Assembly: GCA_019802505.1 (NCBI GenBank)
Contig: JAFMOC010000104.1
Span: 248,001 to 312,000, forward strand
Direction: 5' to 3'
From: Corydoras sp. C115
Taxonomy: Eukaryota > Chordata > Actinopteri > Siluriformes > Callichthyidae
DNA length: 64,000 bases
Below, in pieces: positions 48,411 to 60,585 of the stretch; within the stretch, counting starts at the first letter, position 1; the number at the start of each line of letters is the position of its first letter. The translations under genes and the position numbers were made by a program. Under the pieces are notes generated by a model that had not been told where the DNA came from, did not search any database, and saw nothing but the letters and a program-made list of their open reading frames with translations.

Positions 48411-50855
48411 ATGACAAAAAGGACGTTTACTGGCTGGAGAAGCCCTTTATGCGGCTCGATTCTCCTTCTTTTTCTTCTTTTATGGAATAATGCCGAAGGA
48501 CAGACACGCTATTCTATTCCCGAAGAATTAAATGTCGGGTCGGTTGTTGGAAATATTGCAAAAGATTTAGGCTTGAAATTGTCTGAGCTTTATGAGCGTA
48601 AAATGCGAATATCATCTGAATCAGGTAAGCAGTATTTTGGCGTCAACTTGGGCAAAGGTGAGCTGGTGATCAGCGAAAGAATCGACAGAGAGGTTCTGTG
48701 CGGACAGAACATAAACTGTCTGTTGCCCGTTCAGGTCGTAATCGAAGAGCCTCTCCAGCTGCACAGGATAGATGTTGAAATATTGGATATAAATGACAAT
48801 TCGCCTCATTTTAAGTCAAGCGAACGGACGTTAAAAATCGCGGAGTCCACCGTTTCTGGGATGCGCTTTCCACTGGAGAGCGCCCAGGATCCAGATGTTG
48901 GGAATAATACGTTAAAATCCTATACATTAAGCAAAGACGATTGTTTCGCATTAAAAATAAAGGAGCTCGGTGATGGTCGCAAGGTGCCCGAATTGGTGTT
49001 GCAGAAATCACTAGATCGTGAGAAGAAAGCTTTTCACCAGCTGTTTTTAACAGCATTGGATGGGGGCAATCCCGTTAAATCAGGGACCTCGCAAATAAAC
49101 ATTACGGTTCTTGATAATAATGATAACAATCCCGTCTTTGAAAAAGCGGTTTACATAGTAGGCATTCCAGAAGATGCCAGAAGAGGGACTACAGTTTTAA
49201 ATGTCGGAGCTGTTGATTTAGACGAAGGCTCAAATGGTGAAGTACAATATCTGTTTGGCGAAGACACGTCTGATAGCCTGCGTCTGTTGTTTAACATCGA
49301 TCCAAAAACTGGCGAAATCGTTTTATTGGAGCAGCTGGATTACGAAACCACCAAAACCTACAATATCGAGGTAATTGCCAAAGACAATGGAACTCCTGAA
49401 ATGGAGGGTCACTGTACTGTCCAGATAAATGTACTGGACGTAAATGACAACCCCCCTCAAATTGTTTTGGCGTCTCAACCAAATCCAGTGCGTGAGGACG
49501 CACCGACTGGCACGGTGGTCGCCCTCATCAACGCACGTGACGCCGATTCTGGGATCAATGGAAAAGTCATTTTACAAACTCAGCCCGACGTTCCTTTTAA
49601 ACTGAAGTCAACTTTTTCTAACGATTATTCATTAATCACCAATGGTGCTTTGGACCGTGAAACGTTCCCGGAATATAACGTAGAAATCACCGCGTTTGAT
49701 TCGGGTACACCTTCTCTGAGTAGCAAGAGAACGATAATTGTTCAGATTCTCGATGTTAATGATAATACACCACGCTTTGTCGAAAAGACATACTATGCAC
49801 ATGTCAAAGAAAACAACTCCCCGGGTTCCATTATTTGCACAGTTGCTGCATCTGACCTAGATTCTGGAGAGAACGCCAAGATATCATATTCAATAAACGA
49901 CTCTAAAGCAATGGGCATGCCCCTCTCCTCGTACTTTTATATTAATTCCGACAACGGCAGTATATACAGCATCCACTCATTTGATTATGAGAAAATGAAA
50001 GTGTTTCAGATTCAGGTTCAGGCAAAAGATCAAGGATTTCCATCTCTGAGCAGCAACGTTACAGTTCATGTGTTCATTGTGGACCAGAACGACAACGCCC
50101 CCTCTGTAATCTACCCCTCTGCACACATGGGCTCTGTGTCCCACCACAGGATGCCTCGTTCTGCCAAACCAGGACACCTGGTTACTAAAGTCACAGCAGT
50201 GGATGCTGATTCGGGTCATAACGCATGGATTTCCTATTGGCTAGCTGAAGCCACGGACGCAGCACTATTCACTGTTAGTTTGCATACAGGAGAGGTGAGG
50301 ACTAAACGCTCTGTATCAGAGCAGGATGATTCCTCTCAGAGACTGATCATAGAGATAAAGGACAATGGAGAACCAGTGCAGTCCAGCACGGTCACCGTGG
50401 ATATTCTGATAGAGGACGGCTTTCATGAACCCATCTCAGACTTTCATATAAAATCAAGCAAACCAGAAAGCAAGACTGACAAAATTACATTGTACTTGAT
50501 TATATCTCTTGCTGCTGTATCATTATTTTGTTTGGTGACGTTTTTCATCTTAGTGGTGAAATGTGCTCGAGGTAGTAGAAATGGCTCGAGCTGCTGTATC
50601 AGAAGAACCGAGTCTGATTATAAAAACAGAAACCTGCAGATCCAACTCAACACAGACGGACCCATTAAGTATGTGGAGGTGCTGGGAGGAGACATGATGT
50701 CTCAGAGTCAATCTTTCGGATCTTATCTGTCTCCGATGTCCGAGTTCAGTGATTTTACCCTCGTTAAACCCAGCAGCACCACAGACTTTACGAACACACT
50801 AAGCGTGCTTGATGCTTCTTTACCTGACAGCACGTGGACGTTTGAGAGTCAGCAG
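48411..50855 (+). CDS. pcdhg: Protocadherin gamma-type variable exon L (intact, last in the group)
   Basis: 815 codons to the donor CAG|gtgagc at 50855/50856. The signal peptide is about 1-30 (ILLLFLLLWNNAEG before QTRYSIPEE). EC1 has LCGQNINC. Linkers are at about 126 (DINDNSP), 234 (DNNDNNP), 342 (DVNDNPP), 448 (DVNDNTP) and 557 (DQNDNAP). The helix is about 692-716. The cytoplasm lacks two codons found in the others (DYKNRNLQ against DYKNPNRNLQ). It is the intact variable exon closest to constant exon 1, 3.06 kb away. The first 100 bp or so of intron resemble the sequence after exon I. Confidence 0.95.
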
Positions 50856-51100
50856 GTGAGCAAACCTCATGCGGGTTCACACATTGTTATGGAGTCTAAG
50901 ATTAAAATCTACTTTAAAAAAAGTAAAAAAAAAAATCTGGTCCTCTTGCTTCCATTTTGGCTTTAGTTTCAGAACCAAGTTCTTTTATCCACCAAACTAG
51001 ATTGAGTTGTTTGTTTCAGAAAAAAATACTATAAAAAAAAACCAAAAAACAAACATGAAAAACATACATGCACATACACACACACACACAGACACACACA

Positions 51101-51446
51101 GGCAGCATGGTGGCTTAGTGGTTAGGAAGTTCGCCTCTCAAGCCTTGGGATTGAGGTTCGAATTCCAATCTGGTTGGAATCTGGTTTCTATGTTCTCCCA
51201 CGTCGGCGTGGGTTTCCTCCAGGTTTTCCGTTTTTTTACCACAGTTCAAAAACATGGATTCAAGATAAATTGCCCCATATAGAGAGTGTTTGTGGGTGTT
51301 TCTGTGTGAGTGAGTGTACTCTACAATGGATTGGCACCCTGCTCTGGGTGTATCTGCCCAGCATCCAAAACATTCTCCCCTGAATGAACATTAGGAACCC
51401 CTCCGCGGACCTACAGGATTAAGCAGAATTAATGAATGAATTAATT
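51101..51446 (+). mobile_element. tRNA-derived SINE, diverged
   Basis: A box TGGCTTAGTGG is intact and the B box is altered (AGGTTCGAATTCC). The body shows many substitutions and the tail is GAATTAATGAATGAA. It is an older copy than most others. Confidence 0.8.
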
Positions 51447-51639
51447 AAACTTTAATTAAACATTTTTAAAAGTTGTCCCAACTGTTTCATCAAATTAACT
51501 ATGCAGTGGGTCACTGACAACAAGAAGAAGAGCAAAATACATGGGAAATCCAGAAAAAAATCTGTATCTTTTCTTCGTTTTGGGAACTTCCTGAACAACA
51601 ATAACTCATCATAGTTTTTATAGACATTTAGGGACATTA

Positions 51640-52065
51640 GCAATCACATTTAAAGCTTCAGATGCAGAAGAAGCTACAGATAAAGATGAATTCTGCATGT
51701 TTGATGACTACACTTCCAGTCAAATCTGAACGCTTTCAGTATTTTCAGTACCTGGTGAAATTATAATGACAGGTGACCTAGATCTTGAGCAATCTTTTAC
51801 TTCAGCAGCAGCACAATAAATCTTCATTTTAGTTTTTATTTAATTTAGTTGTTGTGTGTGATTCACATGTATGTTTGTGTGTTGGTATTTCCCCTTGTCT
51901 TTTGGGTGAAGATGGATGAATTCTGTATAATAACTCTATACGTATGCAGTTTTGTTTTTTAATCAATAAAAACATGAAAGAGCAGAATAAAGATCTCTAT
52001 CTGCAGATCAACACTGATGGTCAATTTCAGAAAGTGGTGGAAGGTTTCCAGGGCCACCTTAATGT
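51640..52065 (+). pseudogene. Relic of a further variable exon
   Basis: Three in-order pieces: TFKASDAEEATDKDEF (about 51,646-51,695), GEIIMTGDLDLEQSFTSAAA (51,754-51,813) and a cytoplasm-like NKDLYLQINTDG (about 51,980-52,020). The first two fit an EC3 repeat and the third matches NRNLQIQLNTDG of group 2. Everything between is lost or unrecognisable. Confidence 0.6.
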
Positions 52066-53066
52066 GCACCACCATGTACACACTGCATGTTTATCCACTG
52101 TCTGGAGCAAAAGCTTTGTATTTTTAAGAACACCAAATGGTTTCCTGAGCACAAGCCTCTCAAAAAAGCATTTTGGTAGCTCTCGTTTGAGGATACATTT
52201 TGAGGGTATTCATGTAAATGTATTCATGTAAAGTCCTTCTATAAGCCTTTGAAGGAGATCTGTGTAAATTTGTTTTCATTTATCCAGAATAGCATTTGTG
52301 AGATCAGACAATGATATTGGAAGGAAGGAAATGTTTTGTTATGCAGACCTTATTCTTCATGGTTTCTCTATGTGCGCCAGTCATGTGAGGTTCCATTGAA
52401 GTGGCTTGCCATCTCCTCTGTACCACATGTACATAAAAGTTTGTTTGATCATGCATTTAATATATGATTTATTTATTTTTATTTTTTTGCAATGCAGGGG
52501 AGAACTCATGTTAGCCTAGTTTTGTTGGGCTCTTGAGAAATGTACGCAGTCTCACACAAGATAGTGATGAAATTATCTATTTTTCTACAGTGCTTACACA
52601 GAGAGGAACTAGTTCTCCACATTTAACCCACCCTTGAGCAATGGGCAGCCTTGTATACTTTTCCCGTGGAGCCATTGGGGATTGGGGACATGCCCAAGGG
52701 TACTTCAGCCATTGTATTTGGTGGACTTGTTTCTTAACCCCAAGCCTACAACTGCCACAGGACAGACTTGGAAGCAGGGCAAATCTGTACTATGAGCCTA
52801 CTGGATGTGGGCGGAAAATTATTAATGTTGAAAGAGCTTGATCTGATGAGTTTCATATTTCCTGAGGTTTAGAGGATAGACGATCAGTCAGTAAAACATT
52901 TAAGCTTCACCTTATTTAAAGCATGAGTTCCAGCAGATTAAGCGGAAAACAGCAGATGCTTTCTGTCAGGACTTGAATACTAGAAAATATTATCCTTGTT
53001 TTTTTATCTTGTCATTTTTGCATCACTAATGATCTTTTATGATAATCGTGCAAATGTAGTTAGAAG
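52066..53066 (+). other. Intronic sequence with a probable old dispersed repeat
   Basis: No gene is seen. About 52,580-52,830 (GAGCAATGGGCAGCC ... ATTGGGGATTGGG ... GGTACTTCAGCC) resembles a repeat common in ray-finned fish, too diverged to name. Confidence 0.45.
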
Positions 53067-53079
53067 TGTAAACAGTTCA

Positions 53080-53428
53080 ACCATCCATGCATCCATCCAT
53101 TATCTTCCGCTTTATCCTTTACTAGGGTTGTGCGGGGCAGGGGGGTGGCATTTTGGGCGCTGGGCAGATACACCCAGGACAGGGCACCAATCCATCACTG
53201 GGCACACATTCACTCACACAGACACACAAAGACACTCTATATGGGGCAATTTGGAGAACTTAATTGACCATGATCCCTGTTTTTGGACTGTGGGAGAAAA
53301 CCGGAGAACCCAGAGGAAACCCATGCAGACACGGGGAGAACATGGAAACTCCACCCAGATTGGGATTCGAACTGGGAATCTCTAACGCTGAGAGGTCAAC
53401 GTGTTAACCACTAAGCCACTGTGCCACC
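53080..53428 (-). mobile_element. tRNA-derived SINE, minus strand, 13-bp TSD
   Basis: Full-length copy with a CATGGATGGATGG-type tail. TGTAAACAGTTCA is duplicated at 53067-53079 and 53429-53441. It sits in the intron about 500 bp before constant exon 1. Confidence 0.9.
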
Positions 53429-53914
53429 TGTAAACAGTTCATATAATCTAAACCATTTTCAGCTTGTTTAACTGAGGTAAACAGTATGATTTTCTCCTGA
53501 TATCCATTCTTTAAGTTATTATCAAATAATTGAAGACTGAGACATATTCCTCAGGTTTACTGTACAAATTGAAAGATTCAAGTCCTATTGTTCTACACGC
53601 TATTCTTTACTTTTACAGTTCAAGTTCATGAAAAGCCTGTTCAACAAATCATTGGGTGAACTGTTTAAAAGGTCTGGTGAAGCGCTATAGTATGCAAGCA
53701 CTCAGGTGCTTCAGTGTTATAAGGGCTTTTTCAATTATTCATACGCTCAAGGGCTCTCTCTGCCTGGTTCTATAACACAGTACACAACACATGTTTTTCT
53801 TGAAGTACTACAGGTCACCCTACTGAGCACCAATGCAGCTGACACTTACGAATGGACACCAGATTTTCCAACCATTAGAACAGACTCTAAACAACATTTC
53901 TCTTTCTTCCACAG

Positions 53915-53973
53915 CAAAAGCCACCCAACAATGACTGGCGCTTACCACCAAACCAGAGACCTGGACCAAGTGG
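53915..53973 (+). CDS. pcdhg: Protocadherin gamma constant exon 1
   Basis: Acceptor TTCTTTCTTCCACAG|CAAAAG and donor G|gtaagg enclose 59 bp, the same size as the mammalian gamma constant exon 1. It reads in phase 0 from the variable exons (QKPPNNDWRLPPNQRPGPSG), comparable with mammalian QAPPNTDW..QRPGTSG. It ends in phase 2. It starts the shared cytoplasmic tail of every protein made from this cluster. Confidence 0.95.
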
Positions 53974-54074
53974 GTAAGGGAATATTCTTTTTTATCTTTT
54001 AGATGGAAACTAAAAAGCTTGGTGGAATCATTAACCTTTCACTATCATCACTACAATCTTAATTCTCCTTTCGC

Positions 54075-54299
54075 CTTAATTCACTACTAGGGTCATTGGG
54101 GGGTTGGGGGTTCTTTATGCCCATACAGGGGAGAACACCCCGGTACCGGGCAGACACACCCAGGACAGGGTGCCAATATATTGCTGAGCACACTCAATTA
54201 ACACAGACAGACACACTCTCTATATGGGGATCCATGTTTTTGGACTGTGGAAGAAATCTGGAGAACCCGGAGGAAACCCACACAGACACGGGGAGAACA
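54075..54299 (-). mobile_element. tRNA-derived SINE fragment, minus strand
   Basis: Body and tail-proximal region only; the tRNA head is missing (ends at CGGGGAGAACAT). Confidence 0.75.
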
Positions 54300-54604
54300 T
54301 AAAAATAAATAAGAAAGCAAATTACAGTTCAAGTCCTGAATAATATATAATACGTAAGTAGATGGACATACACAATACTTGGTTAACTAATAAAAAAAAA
54401 ACATTTTGACATTCTGTTGCTCTATTATTACTCAATAATAGAGCCGTATGCTAAATTAACAAGCTGCGATATAATTTAATAAAGTAAACATATGGCGGTT
54501 TATTAACTGTGAATTTGTACGAAATTTTGGATTATTCTCTAAACAATTTTTAGTGCGAGTTTGAACTAGAGGGGCTTTTAAAGTCTTTCAGTCTCCTGAT
54601 TGGC

Positions 54605-54910
54605 ATGTCGGTGAGTGATGGACACATTGCTCCTATCCCTGTGTTACAGCCAGCACAGGTTCCACACCCTGCAGCAGAGGTGGGCTCCCTACGAGAAGTC
54701 CAGGTAGAGTGCAGGGAGTGGAGGCAGACAGTAGTGTTTGCTGCAGCTTGGCTTCGTGTTTGGAGCCTTGTAGCTGGATTTCGTGTTTTGTTCATTTATC
54801 GTAGAGCTCTTCATTTCGTCTTCCGGTCAGACTACACACCATCCAATCAGTCTTTCGCCTCATGCCTGTTTTTCGGACCCGAGGCCTTTTGGGATAGTGT
54901 GTATTTCTGA
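54605..54910 (+). other. Unassigned 101-codon open frame in the constant-region intron
   Basis: It begins MSVSDGHIAPIPVLQPAQVP. The surrounding 350 bp are more GC-rich than the rest of the intron. No family is recognised. It is not needed for the protocadherin transcript and is most likely chance or part of an old repeat. Confidence 0.2.
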
Positions 54911-56011
54911 AGACTTGTGTGTTGCATCTCACTGTATAGGTTACCGTAACGCTGTGTGTAGTCTTGCCTAGTAAAGCTCTATTTATTTGTCTCTGGAATG
55001 GATTTTTGCCTTGGCTTTCTAGAAGCAATTGTGTGTAGTTCATGTTTGTAGAATAGAGATTTATATGTCGTCCTGTTCTTAGTCATCTGTGTTTTAATAT
55101 ATGAATATACAATCAAGATAAACATCTACCATTAAATTTCCACAATAAATAACAATTAATAAAATGCTGTTACTCCTTAAAGTATTTTATTTAATTGGTT
55201 TAAATCTCCCATTTAAGGGGAAAATAAAAGTCTGATGAACAGAAACAGTCACTTTTAAAAGCCTAAGGACTTTAAACTCTGGGCAGTTAAGTTTTTCTAA
55301 TGAGGTATTACACTTTACCCCATTTACCCACACTTTACCCCAAGGGGTATTTAATATGTGTTGGCACATGCAGAAAGTTTATTAGTGTATCTCCAAATCA
55401 CCAATTAGCATGTCTGTAAATAGTGGAAGGAAAGTTTACAGGGAAAACTCATACATGGACATCACCACATTAGGGACAGGCATAATACAGCCCTCCTGGA
55501 GTAAGAAGGGTTATGTTGATAAATTGGTGTAAGTTGCGACAACTAACCCCTGCACCAAAAATGTCAAAGATTTAACTGCACAATTAAATTAACAATGTGA
55601 CCCTGAACCACTTAATAAAATTACGATGACAAAAATGATTTTATACTGTGAGCTAACTCATATAAAGTTTTCTGTATTGCATTATTTAGCCCTGACATGA
55701 CCAGCACTCATCTTTAAAAAAGCTTCATTGTTTTTAACTTACAAATTGCCATGACCTGGTCAGATTTAGATCCATTACTGAACTACATCAATAAACAAGC
55801 TCTTGTTTTACATAGTTTCTTTGTTTCTGAAGCCGAGCATGAACATCAAAACCAGCAGCACCAGGTGATTCGGTTAAGCATATTAAATAGCTTAAATTAA
55901 ATGGTTCCCAGTGATTATTAACGGCATTTGTCAATAATCAGAGGAGGTGGAGCTACAGACACCATCAAGGTCAGCTAGAATGCCTCACAGCTCTATATCA
56001 CTTATCTCATA
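54911..56011 (+). other. Intronic sequence, nothing recognised
   Basis: AT-rich; no gene, RNA gene or clear repeat is seen. Confidence 0.55.
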
Positions 56012-56125
56012 CCATTATCTTCTGCTTAATGCTTTACTAGGGACTAGGGTCCCATCCAGTAAAGAATGTCTCAGACACTGGGCAGATACACTCAGGATAG
56101 GGCGCCAAACCCATCGCTAGGTATT
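56012..56125 (-). mobile_element. tRNA-derived SINE 3' fragment, minus strand
   Basis: CCATTATCTTCTGC ... GGGCAGATACACTCAGGA matches the 3' body of the family; old and truncated. Confidence 0.65.
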
Positions 56126-56527
56126 CAATTTATGAAAGTAATACAGTCTAAATACCATTTTATATAACAAACACCAATAAATAAGCATCATATTTCAACC
56201 ATGGAAATTAAGGTGAACTTCCGTGGTGATAAAGCCTGAGATTGGCACTGATGTTCACTAATAAGACCTGGTCCATGCTCCATCCAAATCTTAATGCCTG
56301 AATGATCAAGAGTCTTTGGTATCCAGTTGAGCTCCATCAAACAACAATATTCCTGTAATTATAACATTCTAAGTCCATTGTATCAAGACAGGGGTGCTGT
56401 CCTGTCTGATGTCCCCCACCAAACTTTATTTTTTATTACGTCAAACAGTGTTTCCACACACTGGAACACATGCAGCAAAGCTGACATTGCACAAACTGAG
56501 TGTGATATTAGATATTTAAATAAAAAG

Positions 56528-56853
56528 GGGCAGCAAGTTGGCTTAGCACCTGGGGATCTAGGTTTAAACCCCGTTCTGGGTGGAATTTCCATATCCTTCC
56601 CTGTCTGCATGGGTTTCCTCCAGGTTCCCCGGTTTCCTCCCACAGTCCAAAAACATGAAAGGTAAATTGAATGATCTAAATTGGCCCATATAGTGTGTGT
56701 GAGTGTCTGTGAGTCTGAATGTGTGTTCAGCGATAGATTGGCGCCCTGTCCTGGGTGTATCTGCCCAGTGCCTGAAACGTTCTCCCATGGATGAGCATGG
56801 GGAACCCCCCCCTCCCCCTCCAGCGACCCTAGTAGTGGATGAATGAATGAATG
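56528..56853 (+). mobile_element. tRNA-derived SINE, diverged
   Basis: The head has a deletion across the A box (TTGGCTTAGCAC) and an altered B box (AGGTTTAAACCCC). The body and GGATGAATGAATGAATGAA tail are clear. Confidence 0.8.
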
Positions 56854-56941
56854 AATTATTTTAAAAAGCTCTTTATGCTGATTACTAAATAGACTAAATA
56901 GGCAACAGACCACAGAATGAATGAACTACACAAACAGAAAA

Positions 56942-56972
<31 letters not shown>

Positions 56973-57212
56973 TGACCCGTTTGCCTGTCTGACTGCATAA
57001 TGGCTGCCTCTGCTCAGTTCGACTGCAGCCTCCATTTCCTGTGTGCTGCTTCTGGGTCTCGAACAAAATGGCTGTCGTAACTCATCAGCCTGGTGTGTTC
57101 ATGCTGAGGACAGGCGTTCATGTGTGTTTGAATGTATGTGTGCGTGTGTGTGCGTGTGTGCGTGTGTGTGCGTGTATGTGCAGAAGCACTAATTCACCCG
57201 TGTTTTATGCAG

Positions 57213-57325
57213 AGCTGGACCCCGTCCTGAAGAAGCCGTTGCAGGTGCAGTAGTGGGAACGGGACCCTGGCCGAATCCCCCGACTGAAGCCGAACAGTTA
57301 CAGGCGCTGATGGCAGCTGCGAACG
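57213..57325 (+). CDS. pcdhg: Protocadherin gamma constant exon 2
   Basis: Acceptor TTTTATGCAG|A and donor G|gtgagt enclose 113 bp. Entered in phase 2, it reads GAGPRPEEAVAGAVVGTGPW, then PNPPTEAEQLQALMAAAN. TGPWPN and the following acidic-then-LQALM pattern align with TGTWPNNQFDTEMLQAM of mammalian gamma. The alanine/glycine/proline-rich start is longer than in mammals. It ends in phase 1. The exon 1 to exon 2 intron is 3.24 kb and holds several SINE pieces. Confidence 0.93.
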
Positions 57326-57508
57326 GTGAGTGTCCTACTTTTCCCTCATCTTCACCTTCATCATATTCTGCACCAGACATTTTTTTTTAAACCTCCATCA
57401 CTAAGTCTTTACTTCAGTAATTAAAGAAATACTACATGCTTTTAAAATGATTGCATTTTTTCAGCTGGAAAAATAAAATATTGAAAAAAAAATGAAAAAA
57501 AAAACAAA

Positions 57509-57634
<126 letters not shown>

Positions 57635-57669
57635 CAAAGATTAAACACAGAGTAGCTAGAACATGCTAG

Positions 57670-57673
<4 letters not shown>

Positions 57674-57738
<65 letters not shown>

Positions 57739-57743
57739 TATAT
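57674..57743 (+). repeat. (AT)n microsatellite
   Basis: About 60 bp of AT leading directly into a SINE. Confidence 0.93.
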
Positions 57744-58086
57744 GGCGGCATGGTGGCTTAGTGGTTAGCACGTTCGCCTCTCAGCGCTAGGGATTCCCGG
57801 TTCGAATCCCCATCTGGGTGGAGTTTCCATGTTCTCCCCGTGTCCGCGTGGGTTTCATCCGGGTTCTCCGGTTTCCTCCCACAGTCCAAAAACATGGGTC
57901 AAGTCAATTGAATTCTCCAAAATTGACCCATATAGAGTGTGTCTGTGTAAGTGAGTGTATGCCCAGCGATGGATTGGCGCCCTGTCCTCGGTCTATCTGC
58001 CCAGCGCCCGAGACGTTCTCCCCTGGATGGGCATGGGGAACCCCAACGCGACCCTAATAGAGGATAAAGCGGGAGATAATGAATGA
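57744..58086 (+). mobile_element. tRNA-derived SINE, well preserved
   Basis: Intact A box TGGCTTAGTGG and B box GGTTCGAATCC. It carries GGTCTATCTG, CCGAGACG and GCGGGAGATAA, variants also seen in the copies at 61.5 and 62.1 kb. It is inserted next to an AT tract. Confidence 0.9.
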
Positions 58087-58106
58087 ATATATATATGAAA
58101 AAGAAA

Positions 58107-58196
58107 TCCTCTACTAGGGTTTTGGTCGGATGGGGGTTCCCATGCCCATCCAGGGAAGAACGTTTTGGACGCTGGTAAGGTACACCCAGGACATAT
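58107..58196 (-). mobile_element. tRNA-derived SINE fragment, minus strand
   Basis: 3' body only (CTACTAGGGTTTTGG ... ACACCCAGGACA), 20 bp after the full-length + copy. Confidence 0.75.
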
Positions 58197-58432
58197 AACA
58201 GAAGTTAAGTGGTTTGCATCAGCGTATATTAGTGAACATACTGCAGGGAGGTGCAAAGTCAAAAGCGGGTTACGTCCAGACTGCAGTGCTGAGTTTCACT
58301 ATGGCTTTTGCTCCTAACCAATAAAAACACTTTTTATTACACATTTTACAATTCTGTGTGATTAAAAGTCTTCTGTTTTCTCTAACCTCCGTACCCCCAT
58401 ACTGATGTTTCTTTCCACTCCCGTTGACACAG

Positions 58433-58671
58433 GTGAGACCACAGCAACACTAGGTCCCCGCTACAACGCTCAGTACGTCCCTGACTACCGGCAGAACGTC
58501 TACATCCCAGGCAGCACCGCCACGTTGACGGCTAACCCGCAGCAGCAGATGGTTCAGCAGGCCCTCCCACCTCCTCAGCCACCTCCCCAGGTCGCTCCTG
58601 CTGCAGACATACCTAAAGCGGCCCCGACCCCGGCCAGCAAAAAGAAGGCCACCAAGAAAGACAAGAAGTGA
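58433..58671 (+). CDS. pcdhg: Protocadherin gamma constant exon 3, with stop codon
   Basis: Acceptor CCGTTGACACAG|GTGAGACC, entered in phase 1. It encodes [40 protein letters not shown], a glutamine/proline-rich stretch ([17 protein letters not shown]), then [12 protein letters not shown] and a TGA at 58669-58671. The [22 protein letters not shown] block and the lysine-rich end are diagnostic of the vertebrate gamma constant domain. The Q/P-rich insert replaces the glycine-rich linker of mammals. Exons 1-3 total 411 bp, i.e. 136 residues, somewhat longer than the mammalian constant tail. Confidence 0.96.
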
Positions 58672-60265
58672 AGTGGGATGATGGAAGCGATGGTCGGCTG
58701 TCCACAGCATTACAGCCAGGGTCGAATTATATTTCTTTTTGGCATGTTCACATTTCCCCTCGCTTGGAACTAGCCTCCAATAATCAGAAAATTCTCAAAT
58801 ACTGAGATTAAAGTTGCTTCATGTAGTCTTTAGTCGACAGTCTTTACAGTTTTCGTTTTGCTCATTTTGTAGCATAGGGTTAAACATTACGAGGCACTCA
58901 ATAGATGACACGTGTGTTCAGATTCTTCGAGACACTAAATCCCGTTCTGAGACCTGTATTGTAAGATAATCGAGGAAAAGCGCTTTCTGTCATGTCGAGA
59001 TTTCGTTTGGGGGTTTGTTTTAATGCAAATTAGACGCTTCATGTGGTGGCAAGAATGAAAATGTTGCTGTTTAGGTTTGTTTAAGAGGATGTGCCATAGC
59101 CCCGTGTCCTTGCATGATCCACTTTGACGATAAGATGAGTATTGAGAAGCTATGCAGTGTAGAAAGGGTATTAGATTTCAACGTGCGCATCGTATTGCAT
59201 TGCATCGCTACGAAAGAACAACTTTCATTAAACCAGCGAATAATAAAAGTTGACCTGGAAAGTTGAACGTAAAGAAGTCGGATTCTAGACGATCGAATTG
59301 GTCTCGCGCTGCTAAGAAAACGTTGAATTGTATCCAACGAGGGTGAATCAAAACGTTAATGTCATTTAGCCAAAACTAATATTATAGCTGAAAAAAAAAT
59401 CAATCCTGTGGACCAGCGTTAAACAAAACATACTTTTACTTTACTGAACATTGATGAAGTCGCTGTTACCCAGGCCCTCGGTCTGTGCTTTTAATATTGA
59501 CTGTGTGAGTGAATGTTGGCATGAGAACCCTAATACTTTAGGGAGACAGTAATCTGGTTGTGTTGATGCAGATAAATAAACCGACAATTTAATCCTGCTG
59601 TTTGTTCACTTAATTACGGCTCGGAAATCTGTGTCCTATGTTATGTACGTCCCAAATGCCCAACCCCTTATCACCTTGTAAATAACCAACGTGTAAAAAC
59701 CATATATCAAGCTAACACAGGAATGTTTCAGTATTTTTTAGGAAAAAAATCTACAAAATGGCAAAAAAAAAAGAACCCCGATTAATGTAGTTAGAGATCC
59801 AAACGCTTTAAGCTCACTGAGTAATCAACCTGTACATTTAACCTGCGACATCTATTAAGCTAAATAAACGCAAAGGTAGCTTAGAGCTTGTGAACTTTGT
59901 GCATATTTTTGTGTTTTCCGACACTTTGTTCTTTCTTCCCATTGATTTCTATCTTCTTTCAAAAGGAAAAAATGGAGACATCTTGTGATTTTAGCGTAAA
60001 CCCCCAGCTGCTCTCTATAGTCCTCTGTGCTTGTAATTCAAATCGAACTGTTCAAAGCTACCTGAATGGCATCACTGTCTGTATGAATATATTTAAATGT
60101 CTGTCTGCTGCTTGATTACCTTCATCTGTGATAACCTTCTTAACTGCTTAGCCCTTCATGTTTCTCTCTTTCTTTTATATGCAGATATTTATATTGCTGT
60201 TAATTTGTTTGTTCTTGTTTATTAATGGAACACTTACATTTTAAATAAAAGTTTGTCATAACTCA
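58672..60265 (+). other. Probable 3'UTR of the protocadherin gamma transcripts
   Basis: About 1.6 kb after the stop with no SINE and no long microsatellite, in contrast to both flanks. AATAAA signals are at 59575, 59863 and 60244. The last one, followed by GT-rich sequence, is the likely main end. No gene is seen in it. Confidence 0.6.
60244..60249 (+). terminator. Likely polyadenylation signal AATAAA
   Basis: AATAAA followed about 25-45 bp later by a GT/T-rich stretch (GGTCTGTCACTGTTGTTTTT). Upstream alternatives are at 59575 and 59863. Confidence 0.55.
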
Positions 60266-60585
60266 CAAAACAGGTCTGTCACTGTTGTTTTTAATCTTTA
60301 ACATTTCACGTTTAACAGTGTTTATATTCTTAAGAAACCACCGATAATCTCTATAATAACGTAATATCTTTAATAAGGATAACAATGTTTTAAGTTAATA
60401 AAATCTGAATTAACGAAACTAAGATGTTTTTTATCCATTATCAGTTGTACTAATTTAGCACATTTTACGTGGACTCGATTCCCATTTGCAGCTATAACAG
60501 CTTCTGCTCTTCTGGGAAGACTTTCCTCAAGATTTGATGCATCTGTGTGGGGTGTCCTCAAACATTCAACCAGTAAAACGTTGCA

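Noticed and set aside
54605..54910. Possible small gene within the constant-region intron
   Set aside because: No recognisable family, no splice or promoter support; listed only as an unassigned frame.
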